Of a DNA stretch of 44,689 nucleotides, positions 22,844-31,283 are shown piece after piece; position 1 is the stretch's first letter, and the number at the start of each line of letters is the position of its first letter. The notes beneath the pieces are model-generated. The model was not told the DNA's origin. It saw only the letters and a list, made by a program, of their open reading frames with translations, and did not search any database. Source of the DNA: an uncultured Clostridia bacterium (GTDB taxonomy: Bacteria; Bacillota; Clostridia; Christensenellales; Borkfalkiaceae). The DNA lies in contig CAJFGA010000009.1 of NCBI GenBank assembly GCA_904374385.1, positions 1 through 44,689 on the forward strand. The letters are read 5' to 3'. Made by a program: the position numbers and the translations under genes.

Positions 22844-22882
22844 AAAAAAGCCGAAGCGGAAAATTTCCTCTTCGGCTTTTTT
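22844..22882 (-). terminator. terminator of the lipoprotein gene
   Basis: AAAAAAGCCGAAG (22844-22856) pairs with CTTCGGCTTTTTT (22870-22882), giving a T-run on the minus strand directly after the stem. Confidence 0.85.
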
Positions 22883-22896
22883 TCGTTTTGTTGTTT

Positions 22897-24849
22897 TTAT
22901 GAAACCGCTACGAGCAGATCGGAAGCGAGGCTGTCCGCAATGGTTTCGGCATCCGCATCGGAGACCCTGCCGAGCACCCGGAAGAAATAGCTCTGATAAT
23001 TCCAGCGCGCCGTGCCGTCGGTGAGCACGCTCGCATCGAACACATTGCCGTAGGCGGAGCACTGTACGAAGGCATTGAACACTTCGTTATCCTCTGTCGT
23101 ATAGCTTTCGGCGTAGTCTTCGTCCGAAAGGATGTCGGCATTCTGCGTATAATAATAGTAATTCGCCGCATTGCCCGCATCGGAATACGTTTCGGAGATG
23201 TCGGAAAGAACGTCCTGCACATCTTCATATTTTTCATTCAGCGCTTTCAGCACTTCATTCGTTTCGGGATTCGCCAGTACATAGACATATTCTTCGGCAT
23301 ATGTGCCGGCATTGGCAAAGAACAGATAGCCGCCTGCCACTTCGGGCACATACCAACTCGTATTGTAAGAGATGTCAAAATAGCGCGTCGAAGTATATTC
23401 GGCAGACCTGCCGATATTATTATACTGGGTGCGGCTTCCCATGCAGTTGATGCGGTAAACGCCGCCGTCACCCAAGGTGAAATACAGGAAGTCGCCGTCA
23501 ATATACAACAGCGTCACCGTAGCGGAGCTGCTATCAGAATCAGAAGAGGTAGACAGGTTGCGGCGCGCCATATAGACCTCTTCCCCGATATAAGCCGCCG
23601 CAGAGGCATCTACCCGTACGCGCACAATGTTCGAGCCGTCCGCATAGATATAATACTGATTTCCGCCGTTTTCAAAGAAGAGAGCGGAAGCGCTCGCCTG
23701 CGTGGTGCCGAGGGCGATGCGCACGTTGATGTCGCCCGTGGCGTTCGGCTGGTTGTTCGCATTGCCCGTGACCGAATTCCACGTTCCCCCGTCGATCGCC
23801 GCGTTCAGCTGATCCGCAGGGAGATAATACAGGGTCGTAGAAGAAGAAAGTTCGGTGTTGGTATAGTACAGGCCGCCGTTGGAATATTTTAAGAGCGTAT
23901 AGGTGACGCCCGCATTGCCCGAATAATAGGGCGTGACGCCTTCCTTCATATCGTGGTTGAAGGGCGTGACCTGGTTGCCGCGGCCGATGCCGTCCAAGAC
24001 GAGGGTGCCGAGGTTGACATATTCGAGCACGTTGCCCGTCTCTTTATCGGTATAATCCTGAGAGAGATCCATCTCGTAAGGGCACTCCGTCGTGAAGGCG
24101 CTCACTTTATAGACCTGCTGGTAAGACTCGGTCGAAGGAGACGCTTCGCTGTACCCGTAATTGCGGACGACGGACATCGTATAATAGACGTCGGGATCGG
24201 TCAAATCGTCCGTATTGAGCACATAACTCTGGTATCCTGCGACGAGGGTCACGTTTTCGCCCGTTGCGGTATTGTAGGAATGGATCTCCGTATTCGCCGA
24301 ATCGACGTAGAGCAGATAAACGGTGCCGTCCTCATCCTGCACATAGCGGAAAACGGTCGCATTGTCGCTCATGCGCACATAATATCCGCCCATCGTGGAC
24401 GATCCGTCGAGCGCAGAACTTTTGAAATCGATATAAGAGTTTTCGACGTCGCCGTCCGGGTTCCTCGCGGTGGTCGGCGTTGCGTAATAGACGCGATCCC
24501 CGTAAATATAGAAGCCCGAAGTATAGTCCTGCGAAACGAGAAGCGCGGGAACGACGGTTTCCGCCGCATCGTACTCGCCCGCGGCGAGATCGGATTTGGC
24601 GATGCGCATCAAAGACCCCTTGACGGGCGTCCCGTAGGTATTATCCGCCGTATAGTCTTCCACGCCGTTGATGAAGTAAATGTAATCCCCCGTTTCCACG
24701 ACAAAGCCGCCGTTGGACGCGACCTGTCCGGTCGTCGTATCCGGCGTGAGCGGATCGGAAGTGTAGTCTCTGTTGCATGCCGCGAACATAGAGAACGCAA
24801 ACACGAGCGCAATAAGCGCCAGCAGAATTTTTTTGCCTTTTTTCAGCAT
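22897..24849 (-). CDS. large surface lipoprotein, possible beta-propeller
   Basis: A 650-residue exported lipoprotein. The signal peptide is MLKKGKKILLALIALVFAFS with lipobox FAAC, so Cys25 would be lipidated. The rest is rich in Tyr, Thr, Ser and Asp. Recurring blade-like strands such as GDYIYFINGVEDYT, GDRVYYATPTT, GTVYLLYVDSA, NGGLYYTN and GDFLYFTLGDGGVYRI resemble the DUF5050 beta-propeller style. The C-terminal 150 residues are more helical. The ligand is unknown. The ATG at 24849 has AAGGAG about 11 bases upstream. The gene is monocistronic with a structured 100-base leader. Confidence 0.85.
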   Translation of the reverse strand: MLKKGKKILLALIALVFAFSMFAACNRDYTSDPLTPDTTTGQVASNGGFVVETGDYIYFINGVEDYTADNTYGTPVKGSLMRIAKSDLAAGEYDAAETVVPALLVSQDYTSGFYIYGDRVYYATPTTARNPDGDVENSYIDFKSSALDGSSTMGGYYVRMSDNATVFRYVQDEDGTVYLLYVDSANTEIHSYNTATGENVTLVAGYQSYVLNTDDLTDPDVYYTMSVVRNYGYSEASPSTESYQQVYKVSAFTTECPYEMDLSQDYTDKETGNVLEYVNLGTLVLDGIGRGNQVTPFNHDMKEGVTPYYSGNAGVTYTLLKYSNGGLYYTNTELSSSTTLYYLPADQLNAAIDGGTWNSVTGNANNQPNATGDINVRIALGTTQASASALFFENGGNQYYIYADGSNIVRVRVDASAAAYIGEEVYMARRNLSTSSDSDSSSATVTLLYIDGDFLYFTLGDGGVYRINCMGSRTQYNNIGRSAEYTSTRYFDISYNTSWYVPEVAGGYLFFANAGTYAEEYVYVLANPETNEVLKALNEKYEDVQDVLSDISETYSDAGNAANYYYYTQNADILSDEDYAESYTTEDNEVFNAFVQCSAYGNVFDASVLTDGTARWNYQSYFFRVLGRVSDADAETIADSLASDLLVAVS

Positions 24850-24956
24850 AAAAGAACTGACTCCTTTTTTAAGCCTTATCATGAGCGGGCCGCATAGCCC
24901 CGCGCTGACCGCGCGTAAACGATTGCTTTCAGCCTGCCTGTTTACGATACTTTTTC

Positions 24957-24985
24957 ATTATACACTAAAACAGCCGTTTAAGCAA
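24957..24985 (-). promoter_or_regulatory. promoter of the lipoprotein gene
   Basis: On the minus strand TTGCTT (24985-24980), a 17-base spacer, and TATAAT (24962-24957). Confidence 0.75.
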
Positions 24986-25118
24986 ACAAAACAAATTAAA
25001 TTACGGTGAAAATTTGCCGTTAGCGCCGCCCTTTTTCCTTTTTCCGGAAAAAATGTATGAAAAAACTACGGCAAATCGGAAAGCGGGCGCGCCATAATCC
25101 TGCAAGGTGGTTGTATTT

Positions 25119-25340
25119 ATGGAAAAATTCGGATTGTTTAACCTTCTGTCCGCCCTCATCTCCGCATCGGGCAACGAAGCCAAAACGGAAGGCAGGGAGG
25201 AGCGGGCCGCCGAAAACAAAACCCCTGCCGCGCCGCCCGCCGGCGTGTTCACGCCCGAACAGCGCGCCGCGCGCTGCTCGCAGATCCTCGAGCGGCATGA
25301 ACGCATTTCGCGCGATATCGACCGTAAAAACCGAAGCTGA
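25119..25340 (+). CDS. small conserved clostridial protein
   Basis: A 73-residue ORF with a hydrophobic N-terminus (MEKFGLFNLLSALISASG), a charged Ala/Pro/Glu linker, and a helical end with ARCSQILERHERISRDIDRK. The last motif resembles a small uncharacterised family seen widely in Clostridia. AAGGTGG lies 8 bases before the ATG at 25119. It stands alone between the divergent lipoprotein gene and the convergent rpsI. Function unknown. The coding call rests on the ribosome site, the start and the composition. Confidence 0.65.
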   Translation: MEKFGLFNLLSALISASGNEAKTEGREERAAENKTPAAPPAGVFTPEQRAARCSQILERHERISRDIDRKNRS

Positions 25341-25404
25341 AGCGCTGCTGCGCTTTGGCGCGAAGGCAGGCGCCTGCCTTGCAGGACAAGCCCTGCTATT
25401 TAAA

Positions 25405-25429
25405 GCGCCGCGCAACTTGTGCGCGGCGC
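25405..25429. terminator. GC-rich hairpin after rpsI
   Basis: GCGCCGCGC (25405-25413) and GCGCGGCGC (25421-25429) form a 9-base-pair stem with a 7-base loop, followed on the minus strand by TTTAAAT. It lies between convergent genes. Confidence 0.65.
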
Positions 25430-25460
25430 CCGAAATCCGTTTTCTGTTTTGCGGAAAAAA

Positions 25461-25874
25461 TTATCTCTTCGAGAACTGAGGAGCGCGGCGGGCCTTTTTC
25501 AAGCCGTACTTCTTTCTTTCCTTGCTTCTCGGGTCTCTCGTGAGAAAGCCCTCTTTTTTGAGCGCGGGGCGAAGCTCGGGCTGCGCTTGGATAAGCGCAC
25601 GGGCGATGCCGTGGCGGATCGCGCCTGCCTGACCGGTATAGCCGCCGCCCGCAACGTTCACGACGATGTCGTAAGCCGTTTCCGTCTGGGTAAGCACGAT
25701 GGGCTGTTTGACGATGTACTGCAAAGTCCCCTGCGGGAAGTAATCTTCGAGGGCACGGTCATTGATGACGATGCTGCCGGAACCTGCGGGAATGAGGCGA
25801 ACGCGGGCGATCGCTTTTTTTCTTCTGCCCGTTCCCCAGAACTGCAATTTCTTTTTCAAATTTGCTTTTGCCAT
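25461..25874 (-). CDS. rpsI: 30S ribosomal protein S9
   Basis: A 137-residue S9. It has [18 protein letters not shown], then [19 protein letters not shown], and the basic C-terminal tail ending in RRAPQFSKR that reaches the ribosomal P site. It follows rplM by 12 bases, the standard L13-S9 operon. Confidence 0.98.
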   Translation of the reverse strand: MAKANLKKKLQFWGTGRRKKAIARVRLIPAGSGSIVINDRALEDYFPQGTLQYIVKQPIVLTQTETAYDIVVNVAGGGYTGQAGAIRHGIARALIQAQPELRPALKKEGFLTRDPRSKERKKYGLKKARRAPQFSKR

Positions 25875-25886
25875 AGTCTCACCTCA

Positions 25887-26318
25887 TTAAAATAATTTCA
25901 GCACTTCGGGCTTCTGCGCCTCGTGATTGTGCTCGCTGCCCTTGTATACTCTGAGCTTTTTGATCATCTTTCTGCCCAAAGAGTTCTTGGGGAGCATACC
26001 GCGGACTGCCTCGTATACGGCGACGTCGCTCTTTTCCGCCATCATCTTGCGGTAAGCGACCTCTTTGAGTCCGCCGATGTAACCGGTGTGATATCTGTAA
26101 AATTTGTCGTCCAGCTTCTTTCCCGTCAAGACCGCTTTATCGCTGTTGATGACGATGACGAAGTCGCCCGCGTCGACGTTGGGCGTGAACGTGGGTTTAT
26201 TTTTGCCGCGAAGGACGGCCGCGACTTTGGAAGCAAGCCTGCCCAAAGGTACGCCGGCAGCGTCGACAACATACCACTTTCTTTCTACCGTCTGGGCATT
26301 AGCCATGTAGGTCTTCAT
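25887..26318 (-). CDS. rplM: 50S ribosomal protein L13
   Basis: A 143-residue L13. The core [20 protein letters not shown], then [18 protein letters not shown] and [20 protein letters not shown], is unmistakable. The ATG at 26318 has AAGGAG. It is first in the rplM-rpsI operon behind a TTGACA/TAAAAT promoter and a 60-70-base leader with a hairpin, where other Firmicutes carry the L13 leader that may bind the protein for autogenous control. Confidence 0.98.
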   Translation of the reverse strand: MKTYMANAQTVERKWYVVDAAGVPLGRLASKVAAVLRGKNKPTFTPNVDAGDFVIVINSDKAVLTGKKLDDKFYRYHTGYIGGLKEVAYRKMMAEKSDVAVYEAVRGMLPKNSLGRKMIKKLRVYKGSEHNHEAQKPEVLKLF

Positions 26319-26324
26319 GATGTT

Positions 26325-26385
26325 GTTCTCCTTAATTATTTTTATGATCGTATCGGGCGTACCATAGACGCCTCGCCTGTTTACT
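26325..26385 (-). promoter_or_regulatory. possible L13 leader RNA
   Basis: The transcript before rplM contains GGCGT-(7-base loop)-ACGCC and further pairing. Its location matches the known L13 leader of Firmicutes. I judge it by position and the hairpin only; the conserved-motif match was not tested. Confidence 0.4.
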
Positions 26386-26391
26386 CAATAA

Positions 26392-26420
26392 ATTTTATCT
26401 TATATGCAAAATACTGTCAA
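26392..26420 (-). promoter_or_regulatory. promoter of rplM-rpsI
   Basis: On the minus strand TTGACA (26420-26415), a 17-base spacer, and TAAAAT (26397-26392). Confidence 0.8.
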
Positions 26421-26625
26421 GCGGTTTTGATTGCGCTTTTGCGGATTTTTTTAAATTTTTTCAAGTTTTTTTATTCCTTCTTTTTATCTTAAAAGGCTTT
26501 TCGTTCGAACTTTCGAACCGCTTTAGCGCCGGCAAAGCCCTCTTTCCTTTCCATGTCAACGAATCAATTTTATAATTAAAATTAAAAACTTTCGCAAGCT
26601 CAGCACGAGTTTTTTATAGAAAAGT

Positions 26626-29124
26626 CTAATTGCCTCGTATTGCGTCTACAGGCTTTAATTTAGAAATTCTGATCAGCGGAAGGTAGGCAAACAGCACGAC
26701 GGCGGCAATGGAAATGCCGAACGCAATCAGCCAGGTAAACGCATTCGTCATGAAGAACGTTATCCCCGTAAGACCGTTGTTCCACATGCTGCGATTGATT
26801 CCAAAAATACTGAAATACACGGCTGGGACGCTGAAAATGAAGGTAATGACCCCGATCATCAGAGATTCGAACAGGTAAATTCTGCGTATGCTGCCGTTGC
26901 CACAGCCGAGAGCCTTTAAGATGCCGATCTCCTTTTTGCGGGAAGTGATGCCGAAGGAGATCAGCGCGATCAAAAGGAGCATACCGACAGCAAACGCCAC
27001 GATCGCCATATACAGGAACGCGCTCTGCATATTCGCAAAAGATTCTTCCTGCGAATAAAAATAGAAGCCGAAATCGAACATGGCGGCATCGGAATCGTCA
27101 TGTCCCACGCCCATGCCATACGCCGAGCGCAGAGAGCGCAGTGCCAACGCCGTTTTCGAAAATCCCTGTGTTTTTAGGATAAGCGACGCCCCTCCCCCGT
27201 ACAGCGGATAGCGCGGCGAAAGCGCGGCGGATACTTCGCCCGGAGCGGTATAGACCTGATAAGGTTCTTCCTGTTCCCCGTTCCATCCGGGGTAACCGTT
27301 GTCGCCGATGATCACCCCGGCGAGCTTTTTGCCCTGCAGAGAGAGAAGTTCTTCCCCCAATTCGTCCTGCACAAACGTCAGATCGATCGTTTCGCCGATG
27401 TGCGCGGGGGTATAGTCTGCAAGATACCATGTAGATGGATCTTCCTGTGAAAAATCTTCAAATTCGCCCGGCCAGGGCTCTATTTCCTGCCCGTATAGGC
27501 TGTTATACAGAGAGCGCGAAAGCAGGATCTCTTCTTTGCCGAGATTGTTATCATCTGTGAATGCGCGGTATCCGACGCCCGTAAGCGCATATGCCTCGGA
27601 ATTTGAAAATTCGCTTAGAAGTATGTCTTCAGCATACTTCCTTTCGCTGCCGCCCGAACGGAGCGTCAGTGAAAATTTGCCCTCTTGCGCCCGAACAAAG
27701 GGCCAATCTCCCTTCTGCTCCAAATAATATGCTTCGCTGCAAAACAGCCGACCGCTGAACAAATTGCGGTCCATCTGATCGCCCAAGCTTTGCGCCGATT
27801 TGCCGAAGCGAGTCCTCAGCACTCCGGCGATGGGCGTGCGCTCTATTAAAATATCCTCATATGGCGAAGGCTTTACTTTTTTAAGCAGCTCCTTCCCCGC
27901 CATCTCTTCATACGTCAGATCTCCCTCTTCGAAATAACTGCCTGACGCCAACGCGCTTTCGATATAAACATCGGCAACGTAAAAGCCGTCTGCCAGAGAA
28001 GCCGGCTCTTCGCCGTAGAACTCCAACCCGAAATTTTTAATATGGGCGGGACTTTCGGCAATTAACACACTTTTATTGCTGATATCCCCTGTCCGCAGAA
28101 AGGTAAACCCCTCCTCTTTTAGATATCCGCACGCGCGCTCGTTTATCGAGGAAGAAAAAGAGGGAACGCCGTAACTGTCGACGCCGGAAAACTGCTCTAA
28201 GCGCAGGTACTGCTTGCCCAGATCGGCCGCCGATTTAGCGATATTGTCTTCGGTATTGACAGAATAAAAGACCTGCGCCGCGCAGACGAGCAGCACGGAA
28301 AGCACCGTTGCTGCAATGGTGACGACAGTGCGCCACTTTTTATAAAGCAGGTTGTGCCAAGCCATCTTTGCGATGAACGAAAAGGGAAGACGCGGCCGCC
28401 CGCCGCGCGCTGCCGCGTTTCCGCCTGCGCGTTCTTCCGTTCCCAAAATATTTCCTGAAACATCTTCCGAAACGATAAGTCCATCTTTGATTTCTATAAC
28501 TGCGTCGCCGTATTTTTCCGCGTTTTCTCTGTCGTGTGAAACGACGATAACCGTCTTCGTTTTTGCAATATCTTTGAGCAAACAGAAAATTTCCGCGCCC
28601 GTTTCGGAGTCGAGGTTGCCCGTCGGCTCGTCCGCAAGTATGATTTCAGAATTTTTGACGAGAGCGCGGGCGATCGCCACACGCTGTTTTTGTCCGCCGG
28701 ATAATTCTGAAACGCTCCGCTTTTCATAACCGGAAAGCCCGACCGTTTCCAAAGCCAGCGCGACCTTCTCTTCACACCTCTCTTCCCGCTGCATTTTCAG
28801 TGCAAGCTCGACATTTTCATATACGCTGAACTTTTCGATCAGGTTAAATTCCTGGAAAACGAATCCGACAGCATTATTCCTGTAATTTTCGAAATCTTTG
28901 CCGGCAAACGAAGAAAGCGGAATTCCGTCATAAAAAACATCCCCTTCGTCCGCGCGGTCAAGCCCTCCGATGATGTTCAGCAGCGTGCTTTTTCCGCTGC
29001 CCGACTTGCCGAGGATAAAATACATCCCTCTGTTCCCGAAGGCGAACGATACGCCGTCGAGCGCCTGCACACGCTCCCCTCTTTTCGAAGAATACGCTTT
29101 CCGCACGTTTTTTAACTCGATCAT
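26626..29124 (-). CDS. ABC transporter, fused ATPase and FtsX-type permease
   Basis: An 832-residue fusion. The ATPase comes first: Walker A GKSGSGKST (39-47), Q-loop VFQEFN, signature LSGGQKQRVAIARAL, Walker B ILADEPTGNLD and switch VVSHDRE. After a linker, a helix near residue 275 leads into a roughly 380-residue extracytoplasmic part. Three to four C-terminal helices follow, with the FtsX/MacB segment FGITSRKKEIGILKALGCGN. In Firmicutes, MacB/FtsX-like exporters handle antimicrobial peptides, lipoproteins or cell-wall signalling; no partner kinase or peptide gene is present here. The ATG at 29124 has GGGGAG. The gene is monocistronic with a perfect-consensus promoter. Confidence 0.92.
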   Translation of the reverse strand: MIELKNVRKAYSSKRGERVQALDGVSFAFGNRGMYFILGKSGSGKSTLLNIIGGLDRADEGDVFYDGIPLSSFAGKDFENYRNNAVGFVFQEFNLIEKFSVYENVELALKMQREERCEEKVALALETVGLSGYEKRSVSELSGGQKQRVAIARALVKNSEIILADEPTGNLDSETGAEIFCLLKDIAKTKTVIVVSHDRENAEKYGDAVIEIKDGLIVSEDVSGNILGTEERAGGNAAARGGRPRLPFSFIAKMAWHNLLYKKWRTVVTIAATVLSVLLVCAAQVFYSVNTEDNIAKSAADLGKQYLRLEQFSGVDSYGVPSFSSSINERACGYLKEEGFTFLRTGDISNKSVLIAESPAHIKNFGLEFYGEEPASLADGFYVADVYIESALASGSYFEEGDLTYEEMAGKELLKKVKPSPYEDILIERTPIAGVLRTRFGKSAQSLGDQMDRNLFSGRLFCSEAYYLEQKGDWPFVRAQEGKFSLTLRSGGSERKYAEDILLSEFSNSEAYALTGVGYRAFTDDNNLGKEEILLSRSLYNSLYGQEIEPWPGEFEDFSQEDPSTWYLADYTPAHIGETIDLTFVQDELGEELLSLQGKKLAGVIIGDNGYPGWNGEQEEPYQVYTAPGEVSAALSPRYPLYGGGASLILKTQGFSKTALALRSLRSAYGMGVGHDDSDAAMFDFGFYFYSQEESFANMQSAFLYMAIVAFAVGMLLLIALISFGITSRKKEIGILKALGCGNGSIRRIYLFESLMIGVITFIFSVPAVYFSIFGINRSMWNNGLTGITFFMTNAFTWLIAFGISIAAVVLFAYLPLIRISKLKPVDAIRGN

Positions 29125-29142
29125 AGTTCTCCCCTTTTTCAA

Positions 29143-29171
29143 ATTATAACACCGCGTCCGCGCCGTGTCAA
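29143..29171 (-). promoter_or_regulatory. full-consensus promoter of the ABC transporter
   Basis: On the minus strand TTGACA (29171-29166), a 17-base spacer, and TATAAT (29148-29143). The leader would be only about 12 bases, just containing the ribosome site. Confidence 0.85.
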
Positions 29172-29200
29172 TGCCTTTTCCTTTTTTTCGTATATAACAA

Positions 29201-29229
29201 ACGTGCCCCGATCAAAATTCGGGGCACGT
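29201..29229 (-). terminator. terminator of pckG
   Basis: ACGTGCCCCGA (29201-29211) and TCGGGGCACGT (29219-29229) form a perfect 11-base-pair stem with a 7-base loop, followed on the minus strand by TTGTTATAT. Confidence 0.8.
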
Positions 29230-29247
29230 CTTCCGCAGAATTTTAAA

Positions 29248-31017
29248 TTACTTGTTCAAGTTTTCTTTGAGCGTTGCAAGCTCGTCTTTCAGCTCTTTCG
29301 GGAGCCTGTCGCCGAACTGTTTGTAAAACTCTTCGATGCCGTCCGCTTCCTTCTTCCATGTCTCTTTATCGACGGTGAGGATCTCCTTGAGCACATCGTC
29401 GGACACATCGACCCCTTCGAGGTTGATATCCTTGGAATCGGGCACATAGCCGATGGGCGTTTCTACCGCGCCGACCGTACCTTCGCAACGCTTGATGATC
29501 CATTCGAGCACGCGCATGTTTTCGCCGAAGCCCGGCCACAGGAAATGACCCTCGTCATCCGTTCTGAACCAGTTGACGTTGAAGATCTTGGGCTGGTTTT
29601 TGATCTTGGTACCCATCTCGATCCAATGTTTGAAGTAATCGCCCATGTGATAGCCGCAGAAGGGGCGCATCGCCATCGGGTCGCGGCGGACTACGCCGAC
29701 CGCACCGGTCGCCGCGGCCGTCGTTTCGCTCGCCATGATGGAACCGACGAAAACGCCGTTATTCCAGCTCTTGCTCTGATAAACCAGCGGAGCCGTTTTT
29801 GCCCTTCTGCCGCCGAACACGATCGCGGACAGGGGAACGCCCTTCGGGTTGTCAAATTCCTTGCTGATGCAGGGGCAGTTCTTTGCGGGGGCGGTGAAAC
29901 GGCTGTTCGGATGCGCGCCCTTGACGCCCTTTGCCCTGTCCTCTTCCGTCCAGGGGTTGCCCTTCCAGTCTACCGCATTTTGGGGAGGATTTTTGTCAAG
30001 CCCTTCCCACCAAACGGTGTTATTGTCGAGATTGTGCACGACGTTGGTAAAAATGGTGCCCTGCTGGGTGGTGTGCAGCGCGTTGGGGTTGGATTTTTCA
30101 TTGGTGCCGGGAGCCACGCCGAAAAAGCCGTTTTCCGGATTCATCGCCCACAGCCTTCCGTCCGCACCCACGCGGATCCACGCGATATCGTCGCCCACGC
30201 ACCAGATCTTATATCCCTTTTTGCGATAGCTTTCGGGAGGGATCAGCATGGCGAGGTTGGTCTTGCCGCAGGCAGACGGGAATGCCGCCGCGATATATTT
30301 GACGTCGCCGTCCGGCTTTTCAAAGCCCAAAATGAGCATGTGCTCCGCCATCCAGCCCTCGTTTTTGCCGAGGTAGGAGGCGATGCGCAGCGCGAAGCAC
30401 TTTTTGCCGAGCAGCACGTTGCCGCCGTAGCCGGAGTTGACAGACCAAATGGTGTTGTCCTCGGGGAAGTGCAGAATATAGCGCTTGCTCTCGTCGAGGT
30501 CGGCTTTAGAGTGCAGCCCTTTGACGAAGTCGCCGTCCTTGCCCAGCGCGTCGAGAACTTCCTTGCCGACGCGCGTCATGATCTCCATATTGAGGACGAC
30601 ATAGATGCTGTCCGTCAGCTCAATGCCGATTTTGGCGAATTCACTGCCGACGATGCCCATGGAATAAGGGATGACGTACATCGTTCTGCCCTTCATAGAG
30701 CCTTTAAAAATGTCCGCCGCCATTTTATATGCTTCCTGCGGATCCATCCAATTGTTGATGGGGCCGGCATCGTCCTTGTCGCGGCAGCAGATAAACGTCC
30801 TGTCTTCGACGCGCGCCACGTCATTGACTGCCGTGCGGTGCAGGTAGCATTCGGGGAGAAGATCTTCGTTGAGTTTGATCATCTCGCCGGAGGCGCACGC
30901 CTCGGCGCGGAGGGCATCGCGCTGTTCTTTGCTGCCGTCAATCCAAACGATCCTGTCCGGCTGGCACAGAGCGGCGCTCTCGTCGATAAACTTCAACACC
31001 TTTTTGTTCTCTGTCAT
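29248..31017 (-). CDS. pckG: phosphoenolpyruvate carboxykinase (GTP)
   Basis: A 589-residue GTP-type enzyme interconverting oxaloacetate and PEP. The kinase loop is AAFPSACGKTNLAML with the family's reactive Cys. WCVGDDIAWIRVGADG holds the metal/nucleotide site, ENGFFGVAPGTNEKSNP the oxaloacetate side, and FGGRRAKTAPLVYQ the guanine-binding side. Length is standard. In anaerobes this enzyme often runs toward oxaloacetate to fix CO2 and make succinate or propionate; direction is inferred. The ATG at 31017 has AAGGAG. It has its own promoter and terminator. Confidence 0.97.
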   Translation of the reverse strand: MTENKKVLKFIDESAALCQPDRIVWIDGSKEQRDALRAEACASGEMIKLNEDLLPECYLHRTAVNDVARVEDRTFICCRDKDDAGPINNWMDPQEAYKMAADIFKGSMKGRTMYVIPYSMGIVGSEFAKIGIELTDSIYVVLNMEIMTRVGKEVLDALGKDGDFVKGLHSKADLDESKRYILHFPEDNTIWSVNSGYGGNVLLGKKCFALRIASYLGKNEGWMAEHMLILGFEKPDGDVKYIAAAFPSACGKTNLAMLIPPESYRKKGYKIWCVGDDIAWIRVGADGRLWAMNPENGFFGVAPGTNEKSNPNALHTTQQGTIFTNVVHNLDNNTVWWEGLDKNPPQNAVDWKGNPWTEEDRAKGVKGAHPNSRFTAPAKNCPCISKEFDNPKGVPLSAIVFGGRRAKTAPLVYQSKSWNNGVFVGSIMASETTAAATGAVGVVRRDPMAMRPFCGYHMGDYFKHWIEMGTKIKNQPKIFNVNWFRTDDEGHFLWPGFGENMRVLEWIIKRCEGTVGAVETPIGYVPDSKDINLEGVDVSDDVLKEILTVDKETWKKEADGIEEFYKQFGDRLPKELKDELATLKENLNK

Positions 31018-31082
31018 ATCCTTGTTCTCCTTATTGAGATATTTAACAAATTCGTTAGGGGCATTTGCCCGCTTCTTTTTCT

Positions 31083-31111
31083 ATTATAAAACAAAATTTA
31101 AAAAAAGTAAA
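31083..31111 (-). promoter_or_regulatory. promoter of pckG
   Basis: On the minus strand TTTACT (31111-31106), a 17-base spacer, and TATAAT (31088-31083). Confidence 0.75.
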
Positions 31112-31283
31112 CTTTTTGACCGCAAATTCTTTTTGGGGGAAATTGCCGCAAAAAGCGGCCGCGTTCCGCATTTTCGGCAAAAAAAGCGCCCGTTCGACAC
31201 CTGCACGCAATTTTTTTGAAGGAATATATTTTATAATAACGGCATATATACGCTCAGGGGCGTTAGCGCCCGGAGGTTCTGCC

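Larger units (their letters stand above)
22598..22896. other. gap: long leader, promoter and terminator
   Basis: It holds the leader and promoter of the acidic protein gene and the terminator of the lipoprotein gene. Between about 22740 and 22840 I see no further feature. Confidence 0.5.
26319..26625. other. gap: rplM leader/promoter and AT-rich spacer
   Basis: The rplM leader and promoter occupy 26319-26420. From 26421 to 26625 the DNA is AT-rich with no ORF of note. TTCGTTCGAACTTTCGAACCG at about 26498-26520 contains overlapping TTCGAA palindromes of unknown meaning. Confidence 0.5.

Noticed and set aside
31031-31049. Possible Rex operator in the pckG leader
   Set aside because: One half (TTTAACAA) fits, but the other arm matches at only three of seven positions, so it is not a credible dimer site.
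29203-31089. A 628-codon plus-strand frame opposite pckG
   Set aside because: Same cause: it is an antisense shadow of a conserved gene, with no ribosome site or family features.
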